Shown here: positions 11,962 to 22,680 of the stretch, one piece after another
How the letters are laid out: every line of letters begins with the position of its first letter
Numbering within the stretch: position 1 is the stretch's first letter
From: Chamaecyparis obtusa
Taxonomy: Eukaryota; Streptophyta; Pinopsida; Cupressales; Cupressaceae
DNA: 64,000 nucleotides
Reading direction: 5' to 3'
Assembly: GCA_027943335.1 (NCBI GenBank)
Contig: BSBK01008431.1
Span: 353,501 to 417,500 of the forward strand
Position numbers and translations under genes: made by a program
The notes under the pieces: generated by a model
Database searches by the model: none
What the model saw: the letters and a program-made list of their open reading frames with translations, nothing else
Told to the model about the DNA's origin: nothing

Positions 11962-13016
11962 ATGCCTCCATGAAGGGAACATGGCGGAAGAGATGGTGTT
12001 GTAACACCTGAGGTTAGAGTGCTCTAGAGACAAGTCCAAGCATTGCAAGAGGAGATTCATAGAAGAATGAAGTTAATGTTAGAGATGAAAGCAAGGATGA
12101 AGCCAAAGAAGAAGATCAAGCAGGAGAAGTCGAAGTTGTGAACCAAGAGGAAGAAAGACTTTTTTGGGCCATTTCCAAGATCAGAAAAATACCTAAGATT
12201 GAGGTTCCTGCATTTTCAGGAAATCTTAACCCAGAGGAGTTGATCAACTGGATCAATGAATGTGAAGAATATTTTGAGTATGAAGATATTGAGGATCCTG
12301 ATAGGGTCAAATTCATGAAGGCCAGACTGAAAGATCATGTGAAGATCTGGTGGCAAGAGATTCAATTGGAGTGAAATAGAAGAGGGAAAGATAAAATCAC
12401 AAGGTGGGATCAGATGGTGGATAAATTGAAGTGGTAGTTCATTCCTATTGATTATGAGCTTGACCTACTGAAGAAGATGCAAAGTTTGAAGCAAGCAGGA
12501 AAATCTGTTCAGGAGTATACAGAGGAGTTCTATCGAATCCTCATTAGAACGGGCCATGCAGAAGTGGATAAGGAGAAAGTTGCCCCTTACCTTAATGGGT
12601 TGAGGCCAAGCATTCAAGAGGAGCTGAATCTGGTTCAAATGAATAGTATTGAAGAGGCATGCCAGTTTGCCCTAAAAGTAGAGGAAAAGCTGAACAAGAA
12701 GTTTGAGAGCAGACAAAATGGAAGAGGTCACGGTGGACGATTTGGTGGATGGTCATATGGAGGCTGAAATGAAGATCCCAAAAAGAAGGATGAGGCCTGT
12801 AGTAGTCAAAATCAAAGAGGAAACAATTCCAATTATTTCCAAGATCGGAACAATAGAGATCAGAGAGGAAGAGGAAGAGGACAAGGTTCAAGAAGAGGAG
12901 GCTTCCATGGAACATGTTTTCACTATGGAGAAGAAGGTCATAGTTCATTTGAATGTCCTCAACACCAAGGAAGGACAGATAGGAGGAATGAAGGCCAGGC
13001 TAGAGTTGCACATGTA
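11962..13016 (+). pseudogene. gag: chromovirus gag with damaged zinc knuckle (E)
   Basis: Capsid/nucleocapsid protein. Likely starts MPP at 11962 (next codon a stop, CGA to TGA). The capsid core is visible as KIPKIEVPAFSGNLNPEEL, WINECEEYFEYEDI and SVQEYTEEFYRI (12138-12767). A Gly/Arg-rich tail leads to a knuckle CFHYGEEGHSSFEC at about 12914-12955 in which the second Cys is Tyr (TGT to TAT). Stops at 12372 (TGG to TGA) and about 12435 (CAG to TAG) interrupt it. Confidence 0.85.
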
Positions 13017-13064
13017 GATGAAGATGCCAGATCATCAAATTTTGAAGATGTTGAAAGAGGAGAA

Positions 13065-13490
13065 ATGTTGATTAATAGAAGAGTCTTGCTGAGTGGTGAG
13101 AATGAACTTGAACAAAGGAGGAGCCTGTTTCACACTAGATGCAAGTGTGAGGGTAAATGCTGTGATGTGATTATTGATAGTGGAAGCACTTACAATTTGG
13201 TGTCAGAAGAGATGGTGACAAAGTTGAAGCTTAAGAGACAGAAACACCCACATCCATATTGGATTTCCTGGGTGCAGGATGACCACAAGGTCATGGTCAA
13301 TGAACAATGCCTGGTAAAGTTCAAGATCTGTAGTTACAAAGATGAGGTACTATGTGATATCATATGTATAGATTCATGTCATATGTTATTGGGTAGACTG
13401 TGGCAGTTTGACAAATGTGCTATACACGATGGTCATGTGAATACCTATTCCCTGACAAGGGATGGAGTGTGACATAAGCTAAAGCCATTG
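13065..13490 (+). pseudogene. aspartic protease of element E
   Basis: Follows gag in the same frame. Catalytic IIDSGSTYNLVSEEM at about 13171-13215 and the C-terminal CHMLLGRLWQFD near 13378 are both intact. A stop at 13470-13472 separates it from RT; it reads as TGG to TGA. Confidence 0.85.
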
Positions 13491-15020
13491 AAGGAGATCG
13501 AAGAAAAGGTATGTGGTAATGTAAGAATAAATTTTGTTGATGGAAGAAAATTCCTAGATGGCATGAGAAATGAGCACATGTGTTTTTCTTTAATTCCAAA
13601 AGATGGTAAAGAGGAAGTAGAGGATGTACCTGTAGAGGTTGCAGATTTGTTGAATGAGTTTCAGGATATTGTATCTAATAATGTACCTAATGGATTACCA
13701 CCGGTGAGGAAGATCAGTAATCAGATGGATTTGATTCTAGGAGCCAGTTTTCCAAACAAGGCAGCACATAGAATGACACCAGCAGAAAGTGAAGAGTTGA
13801 ACATACAAGTACATGAGTTGTTACAGAAGGGATTGATTTGGGAGAGCCTGAGTCCATGTGCTATACTAGCAGTATTAGCACCAAAGAAGAATGGAGAATG
13901 GAGGATGTGTACCGATTCCAGAACAATAAACAAGATCACAATCAAGTATAGGTTTTCATTGCCACGAATGGATGATATTATGGATTGTTTGAGTGGAGCT
14001 GTGTATTTCTCAAAGATAGATCTAAAGAGTGGATATCACCAGATTTGGATTAGAGAAGGAGATGAATGGAAGACTTCCTTCAAGACAAAGGAAGGACTGT
14101 ATGAGTGGTTAGTCATGCCTTTTGGGCTAACCAATGCATTGAGCACTTTCATGCGGCTCATGAACGAGGTTCTAAAAGAATTTTTGGGTAAGTTTGTCAT
14201 TGTGTACCTAGATGATATTTTCATCTTTAGTAAGACATTGTAAGAGCATATGATGCATATTCATATGGTGTTTGAGAAGTTGAGAGATGAGAAATTGTTG
14301 ATTAATTTGAAGAAGTGCAGTTTTGTGAAGAAAGAGTTAGTGTATTTGGGATTTGTAGTTTTAGCAGAAGGTCTAAAAATGGACCCAGAGAAGGTACAGG
14401 CTATGTTTAAATGGCCTACTTCAAGGAGTGCTACCGAGGTAAGATCTTTTCATTTTTTGGCTAGTTTTTATAGGAAGTTTATCATAAATTTTAGCAGTAT
14501 TTGTGGTCCCTTGACTGAAACAATGAGAGGGGATAGAAAAGAGTTTAAGTGGACTAATGGGGTAGAAAAGAGTTTTCAATTATTGAAACAAAAAGTTACA
14601 GAACAACCTATTTTAGCACTTCCTAATTTTAATAAGGTGTTTCAAGAAGACTTTGATGCTAGTGGTATTGCAATAAGAGTTTTTATGAGTCAAGAACATA
14701 AACATATTGCTTATTTCATTGAGAAGTTGAATGATGCCAAGAGAAAATATTATGTTTATGATTAGGAATTTTATGCTATAGTTCAAAAATTGAAGAAGTG
14801 GAGACACTATCTACTTCCTAAGGAGTTTGTTTTGTATACTGATCATCAATCTTTGTAATATTTGAATAGTCAGGGAAAGTTGAATCAAAGGAATTTAAAA
14901 TGGGTTGAGTTTTTATAGAGTTATACATTTGTTTTGAAACACAGAAGTGGAAAGTCTAATAGGGTTGCAGATGCACTTAGAAAAAGGCAAATATTGCTGA
15001 CAAAGATGTAGATTGAGGTG
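13488..15020 (+). pseudogene. reverse transcriptase and RNase H of element E
   Basis: [37 protein letters not shown], the [13 protein letters not shown] motif and the catalytic YLDD at about 14205-14216, all in the normal order. One stop at 14241-14243 divides palm from thumb. RNase H follows: PNFNKVFQEDFDASG (about 14620-14660) carries the first catalytic Asp, and YTDHQSL plus HRSGKSNRVADAL (14835-14980) its C-terminal half. Stops at 14764, 14857, 14918 and 15009 are CAG or CAA turned to TAG or TAA. Confidence 0.9.
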
Positions 15021-16120
15021 GTTGGGTTCAAGGAACTCAAGAATTTGCATTCAGAGGATCCCGATTTTGGTGAACCTTGGAAAGCTTGTAAAGAACCTGT
15101 TACTCTAGATAGAATGAAGTGGCTAGATTTCATCATTCAGGATGATATGCTATTCAGAGGGAGTCAGTTGTGCATTCCAAGAAGTTTTATGAGGGAGAAT
15201 ATCATCAAGGAGAAGCATAGCAGAGGATTGGCTGGACATTTTGGTAGTGATAAAACCCTTTATTTAGTTAGCGAGAATCACCATTGGCCATAGTTGCAAC
15301 AAGATGTCAAGAAGTTTGTACAGAGTTGCAAATTATGTCAGATGGTGAAAGGAGTGAAGTAGAATACTGGGTTGTATTAGCCATTACCTGTACCAGAGAA
15401 GCCTTGGGAGGATATCAATATGGACTTTGTTCTTGGTTTACCAAGGACATAGCGGGGACATGATTCAATTTTTGTGGTAGTTGACATATTTTCAAAGATG
15501 GCACATTTTATTCCTTGTAAGAAGACTAATGATGTTGATCATGTAGTAGAATTGTTTTTCAGAGAAGTAGTGAGACTACATGGTTTGCCAAAGACCATAG
15601 TTTTAGATAGAGACACTAAGTTTGTTGGATATTTTTGGCACACATTATGGAAGAAGTTGAAGATAGATTTGAAGTTTAGTTCATCACATCATCCACAAAC
15701 TGATGGACAAACATAGGTGGTGAATAGGAGTTTGGGGAATTTGCTAAGATGTTTGGTTGGGGATAAGCCAATAGGATGGGATTTTATTTTACCATAGGCA
15801 GAATTTGCATACAATAATTTTGTTAATAGGAGCATTGGTAAATCACCATTCTAGATTGTATATGGTAGCAATCCCAGAAATGCATCTGAATTGAGAAAGA
15901 TAGATAAAGGAGAAATAAGTAGTGCTAAAGCTGAGGATTTTACAGAACACTTGAAGAACATCCATGAGGAGGTAAGGAAGCATATTACCAAGATGAATGT
16001 GTAGTATAAGGCTAAGGTAGATGAGAAAAGGATTCATAAGGAATTTTAGGTTGGCGATGAAGTCATGGTTCATTTGTGAAAGGAGTGATTTCCAGTTGGT
16101 ACATACAACAAGCTGAAAAT
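15018..16120 (+). pseudogene. integrase of element E
   Basis: Zinc-binding region from KEKHSRGLAGHFGSDKT to CKLCQMVKG (15210-15350), then the core: [38 protein letters not shown] and [12 protein letters not shown] (15420-15714). The three acidic positions can be followed, and then FAYNNFVNRSIGKSPF. At least ten stops, nearly all where relatives have Gln (CAG to TAG), for example after DGQT, before AEFAYNN and before IVYG. Two further stops, near 16078 and 16085, are CGA to TGA. Confidence 0.9.
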
Positions 16121-16468
16121 GAAGAAGTTTGGGCCATGTAAGATACTGAAGAAGCATGATTCAAGAAATGCATATGAGGTAGAATTGCCTACTGAGCTGA
16201 ATATTTCACCAGTGTTTAACATTTTAGATTTGACAAAGTATTGTGAAGGAGGTCTTGAAGATGAGATCACAATAGAAGAGTGGAGTATTCCATCAACTAG
16301 TTCAGAAACTAAGGAGATTGAGGATATACTGGACAGTCATGTTGGCAGAAACACAAGGAACAGGACATATGAAGAATATCTGGTCAAGTGGAAAGGATGA
16401 CCTATTGAAGATTCATCATGGCTGACAAAGGAGGAGGTTAACCATCTTGGTTTCCCTCTTCACACTTG
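16119..16468 (+). pseudogene. integrase C terminus with chromodomain (E)
   Basis: The [20 protein letters not shown] segment is the usual C-terminal integrase module. It is followed by a chromodomain: [16 protein letters not shown] then [10 protein letters not shown], a stop (TGG to TGA at about 16398) and PIEDSSWLTKEEV. The chromodomain guides insertion to marked chromatin in this lineage and is what assigns E to the chromoviruses. The protein ends near 16468, just before the 3' LTR. Confidence 0.9.
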
Positions 16469-16507
16469 AGTTGTGATAGGGTCACTTCTCAAATTACCCC
16501 AAGTGTC

Positions 16508-17358
16508 TGATGCGGGAGCATCCTGGGTGTAAGAGCAATCTTGCATCACCTAAAAATATTTCTATTTTTGTATTCAATAAGGGCTATCTTGAGCAGAGCT
16601 ACTATTTATGGAAATTTGTTATTTTTAGTAAGCTGGTCATACGATCTCGCAATGTTATGATTTTAAATGTGGAGGTTCATCTCAGTCATATCAGCTTGCC
16701 AGTAAAGTTTCCTAGCTAGATCAGGTCTAGTTTTGAAGATATTGAAGATTTTCGGTATTGGCAGCAAGGTACAAAAACTTTGAACTTAGTTTTGAAGGCT
16801 TTAGAGGCCTCAGATGAGGTCAAAAATTTGGGTGACAAGTGCTTGCACTAATCAAGCCTGTAGAGTGCTTTGTGGCATTTCTGAAATGGGGTTATAATAG
16901 TCAATCGGGTCAACTAGTGATGACTTATGGTCTCCGGAAGTCGGGCACCTCAAATGGCGAAAAATAATTTTCCTTCAAAATTTTTGTTTGGGTTTCAAAA
17001 GTTATTTTGAGTCGACTTTGATGTAATAAATTGAAAAATAAAATAATTCTAAGTTGGTCGGCCCTAAGGGCTAAATTTCTAGAACCTTCTCGGGCGGTGG
17101 AAAATGCCTATATAAAGAAGGCCTATAGTGTTGTCTAGGGAAGTTCTGGGTAGTAGATTTGGGTATTGATTCAAGGCTTTGTCCTACAAAATATTGTAAG
17201 GGAATGCACATGTGGCTTTGCATATTGTAATTCTGAAAGTTTGTAATTCCACATTTGTGGAGATAATAAGAAGCCAATTTTTTGTTCTTGCATATTGTTG
17301 TTGTTGTTTCTCTATTTTTGTTATGTGTTTGTGGTATTAAGGGGAGCACCCTTCATCA
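16508..17358 (+). repeat. 3' LTR of element E
   Basis: Same ends and length as the 5' copy. TATA box at 17109-17117. Differences from the 5' LTR are chiefly C/T and G/A. Confidence 0.95.
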
Positions 17359-17604
17359 GATCTACTTGAAAATGAGTCTTGCAAAATGTTTCTTGAGATA
17401 TTCAACCATGTGGTGATAAGGGAGCAACTTATCATCCTTTGTGTGAAATTCATCATTTAAACTTCTTTGATAACCAATTGGGAGTCACCAAAAATAAGAA
17501 AACTTGTGATCTTCCATCTGACAGCTTGGTGAAGCCCTATGATCAAGGCCTCATCTTTTGCTATGTTATTGGTACATGAAAATGTCAATTTTTATGATTT
17601 AGGG
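17359..17604 (-). pseudogene. second RNase H domain of F, C-terminal two thirds
   Basis: Minus-strand reading gives KLTFSCTNNIAKDEALIIGL and FLIFGDSQLVIKEV, the core of the extra RNase H found after the normal one in Tat-type gypsy elements. It is flanked by target duplications: GATCT (17359-17363) from element E and TAGGG (17600-17604) from element G. The catalytic Glu region reads AKDE rather than AEYE. Confidence 0.8.
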
Positions 17605-18532
17605 TGTAGACACCTAAAAATCCATTGGAAAATAAAAGTATTTTTATTTTCCAAAAACCCCTGATGACATCATCATTTACTAATTAATTAATTATTTAAT
17701 TAATTAATATATTTTTATGCCATTAAATCCCTTTATTTTAATTAAACATATTTAATTAAAAGATCCCTCCCCAAAACATTTAAATCACATTTGAATGATA
17801 AACCCTTTCCAAAAATGTTTAAATCTAATTTAAACATAACCCCTCCTATTTACTAAATTCATTTAGTAAATAAAGTCCTCAACCAATTCCTTAAATAAAT
17901 TAAGCATTTATTTAAAAGCCTAAATCCTATAAATATCCTAGAAACCCCTAGACTCTTCTAGAAATTCCTCAACCCTTATCCTAATCTTGGTCCATTCAAC
18001 CTTTGAAAGTCAAACCTTATCCCCTTGACTCAACCCCTAACCAAACCCCAAACTCTAACTCTCCTCCTAACCCAATCCCTTCCCAAATCCTATAAATACT
18101 CCTCCTTCCAAGAGAAAATTATTAGATTAGTTTCATCTTTCATGCATTGTTATAATGGTAAAATACATCTAGCATAGCATAGCATTTAGCATATTTGTTA
18201 GATTAACTCTCTTTTATGCTTCTTAAATCATCATAGCTTAGAATAATGGATTGAACCTAGTTTCTTACATTGTTCTTGCATAGCATAAGCATTCTTAGCT
18301 TAATCTTCATTTATGCATCACCACAAATCCCTCTCCATGTGTTAGGGAGAACACCCACATCCCTCTCATTGAAGCAAATCAAACAATGTTCTATAGCACT
18401 TGTTTTTGGCAACAATCTTGAGGTGGCTTGGTTTTCTTTGTGTCTTTTCTTTGAACTCATGAACATGTTTTAATCTAACATTTTAGTGTTTAAGCTTTTC
18501 AAGAAAGGTAACAGGTGAAACCATAGCCTACA
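17605..18532 (+). repeat. 5' LTR of element G
   Basis: From TGTAGACACC to CATAGCCTACA. TATA box (CTATAAATACTCC) at about 18090-18099. The stretch 17690-17900 is nearly free of G and rich in TTAATTAA-like words. Confidence 0.92.
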
Positions 18533-18535
18533 TTC

Positions 18536-18553
18536 TGGCACGCTCGGTGGGAC
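18536..18553 (+). other. primer binding site of element G (non-Met)
   Basis: TGGCACGCTCGGTGGGAC, three bases after the LTR. This form resembles primer sites of Tat/Ogre gypsy elements rather than the initiator-Met type. The exact tRNA is not identified. Confidence 0.7.
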
Positions 18554-20646
18554 ACACTTCATGGGTCTTTTGACAACATCTCATCGATTTTGAAGTCTAT
18601 GGAAAATTTTGAAGATTGAAGGTGGAGGAGGCATTTGGGTTCTTTTTCTTGTCTAAAATCTTGTTATTCCTCTATTCTATCTATTCATTCTTCTTCCTCT
18701 TGCAAAATCTTGGCCTATTCTTCCAAAAAAATCCTTAAGAAAACTCATTTTCATGAAAAAACATGAAATTTTTGTGTAAAAATGTCATTTAATGTATTTC
18801 AAAACTGTCAGAAAATCACTTCTGGGATTCTTGGATCACATCTCATATTCTAGATCACATCTGGGGTCTACATGATTTCCTAGATCGCATATGTTATCTA
18901 TCACATTTCTCAGATCGCATCTAGGGTCTACCACATTTCCTGGATCGCGTCTGGTAAATTCAGGATAGCGTCTGGGAACACTTCAATTTGGGGTAAAAAT
19001 GAATGAAGCTAAGTCATACACATCTTGTTTTAGTGCTTAAAATAAACCCCCAAATCATTCTTGAATGCATTAAAGACTAAAATTTGCAAAAATTATTCTA
19101 ACAAACAAACAAAATCAATCAAATCATTTGCATCCTTGCAACATCAAGGTTATAGATGCATTCGTGCAAAGTTAGGAACACTTCATTTTTGGAACTTAAA
19201 AAGAAACTTCAAGTTTGCATTTCAAAAGGTTAAAAATCAATACTAAGTGCAATCAAATAGTCCTAAATCAAACTCAAGGCATCAATCAAGGATAAAAATA
19301 ACTTCATTTGCAAAAGTTTCCAAGTTCTTTTAAGATCTCATGCAAACTAAGAACAAAAATCAACAAAGTCTTTTCTAAAAGAGTCCTAATGGTTGCTAAA
19401 ATTGTCCTAAAAGCTTTGTTATTTGTTCCAAACAAATGTCTTGTTACAAAATCTTGAATGTTTCCTAAGTTTTTTTTTTAGCATCAAAATCAAATCTAGG
19501 AACCTCATTTTTGGGCATAAAACATACAAACTAGCTCACATAAATCTTGAATGAAAAACAAAAGCCCAAAGAAGTCATTTTTACCTTGAGTCCAAATCAA
19601 ACACAATCTTGAGTGCATTAAAAAGTTATAGAAAAGCATTTCTATTCCTGCTTTCAACTTTAGTTCAAACAAACAAAATCTTGAATGACTTAAGATCAAA
19701 ACAAAGCACATTTCAAAGTTCTAAAGAAAAACATAAAATCAATCTTGAATGCCCAAATAAAGAACTTGTAATCACTTGAAAGTTTACTTTTTGAAGAGAG
19801 AAAGAACAAATCAAAATCTTAAACACTTGTGTCTTCAAGATTTTCAATTCAAACACTTCAAATCAATTTTTTTGGGAAAATAATCTTCATCATGTGCATC
19901 TAGGAGTTTCCCATTTTTGCAAAATCCTTGTTAATCTAAGTAACGCAAAACACTTGAACTCAGACAAGTTCACTTGTTTTACTTTTAGAGAGGCCTGTCT
20001 GGGGAGAAAAGTGCTTCCTCTCTGAAGAATAATCTAAAACTGGTATCTTCCCTAACCAGTATAGAAATAAAGCACTGAGAAAACTCTCGCTTACATCCCC
20101 TTAAGCTCAGGTGATGCTTGTTGATGGTAACTTGGGGTAGGTGAATAATCCCTACTATTTTGGCATGGTCAACTAGGCTCTTAAGTGAGTCATGCATGTA
20201 CAAACCGATTGGGAGGACTCCACAAAACAACTACAAACTTGTTAAAATAGAGGCTACCCTATCCACATCTGAAGGTATCAGAATCCTTGTGCAAGGACCG
20301 ATCCGAGGGGTTTACTGGATCACCTTAAGATACTCACCATATGTATCCCCTTTTAGGTGGTATCAAGTTGTGGGCAAGGATTCTGATACTCACCTTTCCT
20401 TAAGGTAGTTCTGTTTGATGTGTTATCTGAAGTTTCAGACTCAGCACAAAAAATTTGTAGAAACATAAAAAAATAAAGAGTCCTATACATAAAATCCTTT
20501 GCAATAATCAATCAAAATCTAGAAGTCATCAAAGCTTGTAGAAACCTGTCATCCTAGTCTGATCTTGTCAGTCATCCCAATCTAAGCCTTAGCGTTCCAA
20601 ATCTATCTTCATCCTTCATTCCTAGCCAACTCATCCACAAGTCAAC
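18554..20646 (+). other. untranslated leader of element G
   Basis: About 2.1 kb without a long frame. It contains an array of about 30-bp units (18829-18976) and, between 19050 and 19770, at least six scattered copies of a word like AATCTTGAATG in A-rich sequence. Such long leaders are common in non-autonomous elements. No promoter or RNA structure can be assigned. Confidence 0.6.
18829..18976. repeat. imperfect tandem repeat, about 30-bp unit
   Basis: Four to five copies of a unit like CCTAGATCGCATCTGGGGTC plus a CACATTT-type tail. The GATCGCATCTGG core is the most constant part. Confidence 0.75.
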
Positions 20647-22680
20647 ATGTCTCAAAACTATTATAATGAGTTTGGTTATTATGGCTCTCCTCTTAATCCA
20701 TCCTATCCTGATGATGATGGAAGCCTTGTAGATCACGATGCGTATTTTGAAAATCTTTGCAAGTTTGCTCCAAACATCCCGCAACATCCAATCATTCCTC
20801 AAAACTATCCTAACATACCTTCATGCATATCCACTAACACTCCTTATCTTACCTTTGACAAGGCAAATCCACTATCCTATTCATCCATACCTTCCTCCTA
20901 TCTTAAACCTACATATTCTCCATATACATCCATTATACCAACATCCCCTTCTATAGTTGTATCCCAATCACCATCTTTCCATAGCAATACTCCAAGTTAC
21001 ATCCCTTATCCAAATCCTTCATCCCCTTATCCTCTAAATCATTTTCAAAACCAAAATCCTAGTCTTCCAAATCCTCCATCTTCTTATCCTCCAAATTATT
21101 TCCCAAACCCTAGTCTTTCAATCCATTATGTTAATCCACCATCCTATCTAAATCCAACATCTTCTATTTTAAACCACATTGTTACAAATCCCCTCCCACA
21201 AAAAGAATGCATCCTTCGATCTGCTTCATATCCTGTACCTCAATCCATCATTCCTACCTCATCAAATAGCCAAATCAGTTCACAAGCTTCCTCTAAACCT
21301 ACCTATGTGAACTATCTAGTCATGTCATCTTCCAAATCCTCATCTACACCATCATCCCCCCAAGAAAGTTTACAATCTTCTGCTCCACCTTCATGTGTGA
21401 ACTATCCTAGCTCCCCATCTTCTACACATTCTAGTCCATCACTTCCTCCAATCCAAAAGTCTCCAAAGAGTTTCACAAGGAAGCCAACAAAAATCCCCAT
21501 TCCTACATCTGACAAGACATGCCATCTCAATCCTTCATGTGAAGCCATCATTGATGAATGCCATCAACCTCCCCCATCCATTATCCTTCTTCCACATATC
21601 CCACTCATCAATCCTCTTCCATCTCCTAGCATCAATAAGTCATTCCTATTCATTGACTTCACCAAATCTCCATCCACTTCTCCTCCCAACATCATCCAAG
21701 CAACATCCAATGAGCCTCAAGGGTTCACCCTTCTTCCTGCCATCACAGTTGTAGAATCTCCCATCCTTCCATCTGCTCCATCTGAGGAGTCCATCCATAC
21801 ATCCCCCATCACTCTATCCACACATCCCATCACATCCAGATCTTGTCCAAAAGAATGTTGAAGTACCCATCAAATAAAATCAAGATCTAATCCCTTCACT
21901 CCTCTATTGGATATTCTATTGCTTCCATCACCCCCAGTCCCAGATCCTATCAGCTCAATTCCTCCAATCCAAGATTCCACAATCCCAATTTTTCCAATCC
22001 AAGATCCTATCATCCCAATTCCTCCATTTGAAGATCCATTACCATCCCCCAATCCTAGTCAAGATCCCATCATCCTATCCTCTACACTTGAGGATCCTCC
22101 AATCAAAACTATTCAGCTACCATCACTCTATCCTCTTGGTCCACTTACATTTGTCAAAGGTAGCCCACTTGAAGGAGAAGCAATAAGTTCCATATCTTCC
22201 ATCAGGGAACTAGAAACTAGATGTTTATCTTATTACCCAAGTCATAAATATCCTTGTTTGGATAAAATTCTCAAGAAATGGAATTATCAAGAAAAGGCCT
22301 AGGTGCTCATGAACAAGGAAATCTAGTGTCCGTTTAGAATAAGAAACATCCAAAATCATGTGGAATTGGTCACACATCTGAAGAAGGCACTTCCTCCAAA
22401 AATGTTGGTACAGCTAAAGCTAAATTCAAGCATCCTTCCAAACCCACCACCACATCTTCCCATCATCTGTCCAAATGATACAATGCCATTCCTCCTCCTC
22501 CATCATTACATCCTTGAACAACCTATCACATTCCTCCTTGATCCTCCAAATCCATTTTGGGTCCCTATGTCCCGAAATATACCAGCACATATCCTCTACA
22601 TACCAAATCCATTTTGGGGCCTTACATCCCAAAATATCATCCCCCATCTTATCCTACTCAATCCTTCATCCAAAGTCTAA
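20647..22680 (+). pseudogene. proline/serine-rich protein of element G, unknown function
   Basis: One frame, 677 codons, from MSQNYYNEFGYYGSPL to a stop at 22678, with only three internal stops (TGA at 21859; TAG after NYQEKA and after MNKEI; the two TAGs could be former CAG). After an N-terminal ~40 residues it is almost wholly Pro, Ser, Tyr, Asn, Leu, Ile, with repeats such as IPPIQDSTIPIFPIQDPIIP near 21950-22020. No known domain, no signal peptide, no membrane segment. Composition follows the strong C/T bias of the strand, so part of the long frame could be a by-product of lack of G. It starts 26 bases after CCTAGCCAACTCATC, with no strong start context. Confidence 0.5.

Larger units (their letters stand above)
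11010..17358 (+). mobile_element. element E: complete gypsy chromovirus, 6,349 bp
   Basis: Two LTRs of 851 bp each and a perfect 5-bp target duplication GATCT at 11005-11009 and 17359-17363. Order: LTR, initiator-Met primer site, gag, protease, RT, RNase H, integrase, chromodomain, LTR. It sits inside the second RNase H of antisense gypsy F. By eye the first ~215 bp of the LTRs differ at about 20 positions, mostly transitions, so the insertion is old. About twenty in-frame stops. Confidence 0.95.

Noticed and set aside
12592..12948. Minus-strand 118-codon frame in element E
   Set aside because: Antisense to the basic, Gly/Arg-rich tail of gag; no support of its own.
21907..22302. Proline-rich frame as an extensin or cell-wall protein
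   Set aside because: No signal peptide and no Ser-Pro4 repeats; it continues the same frame as 20647-21861 inside a retrotransposon.
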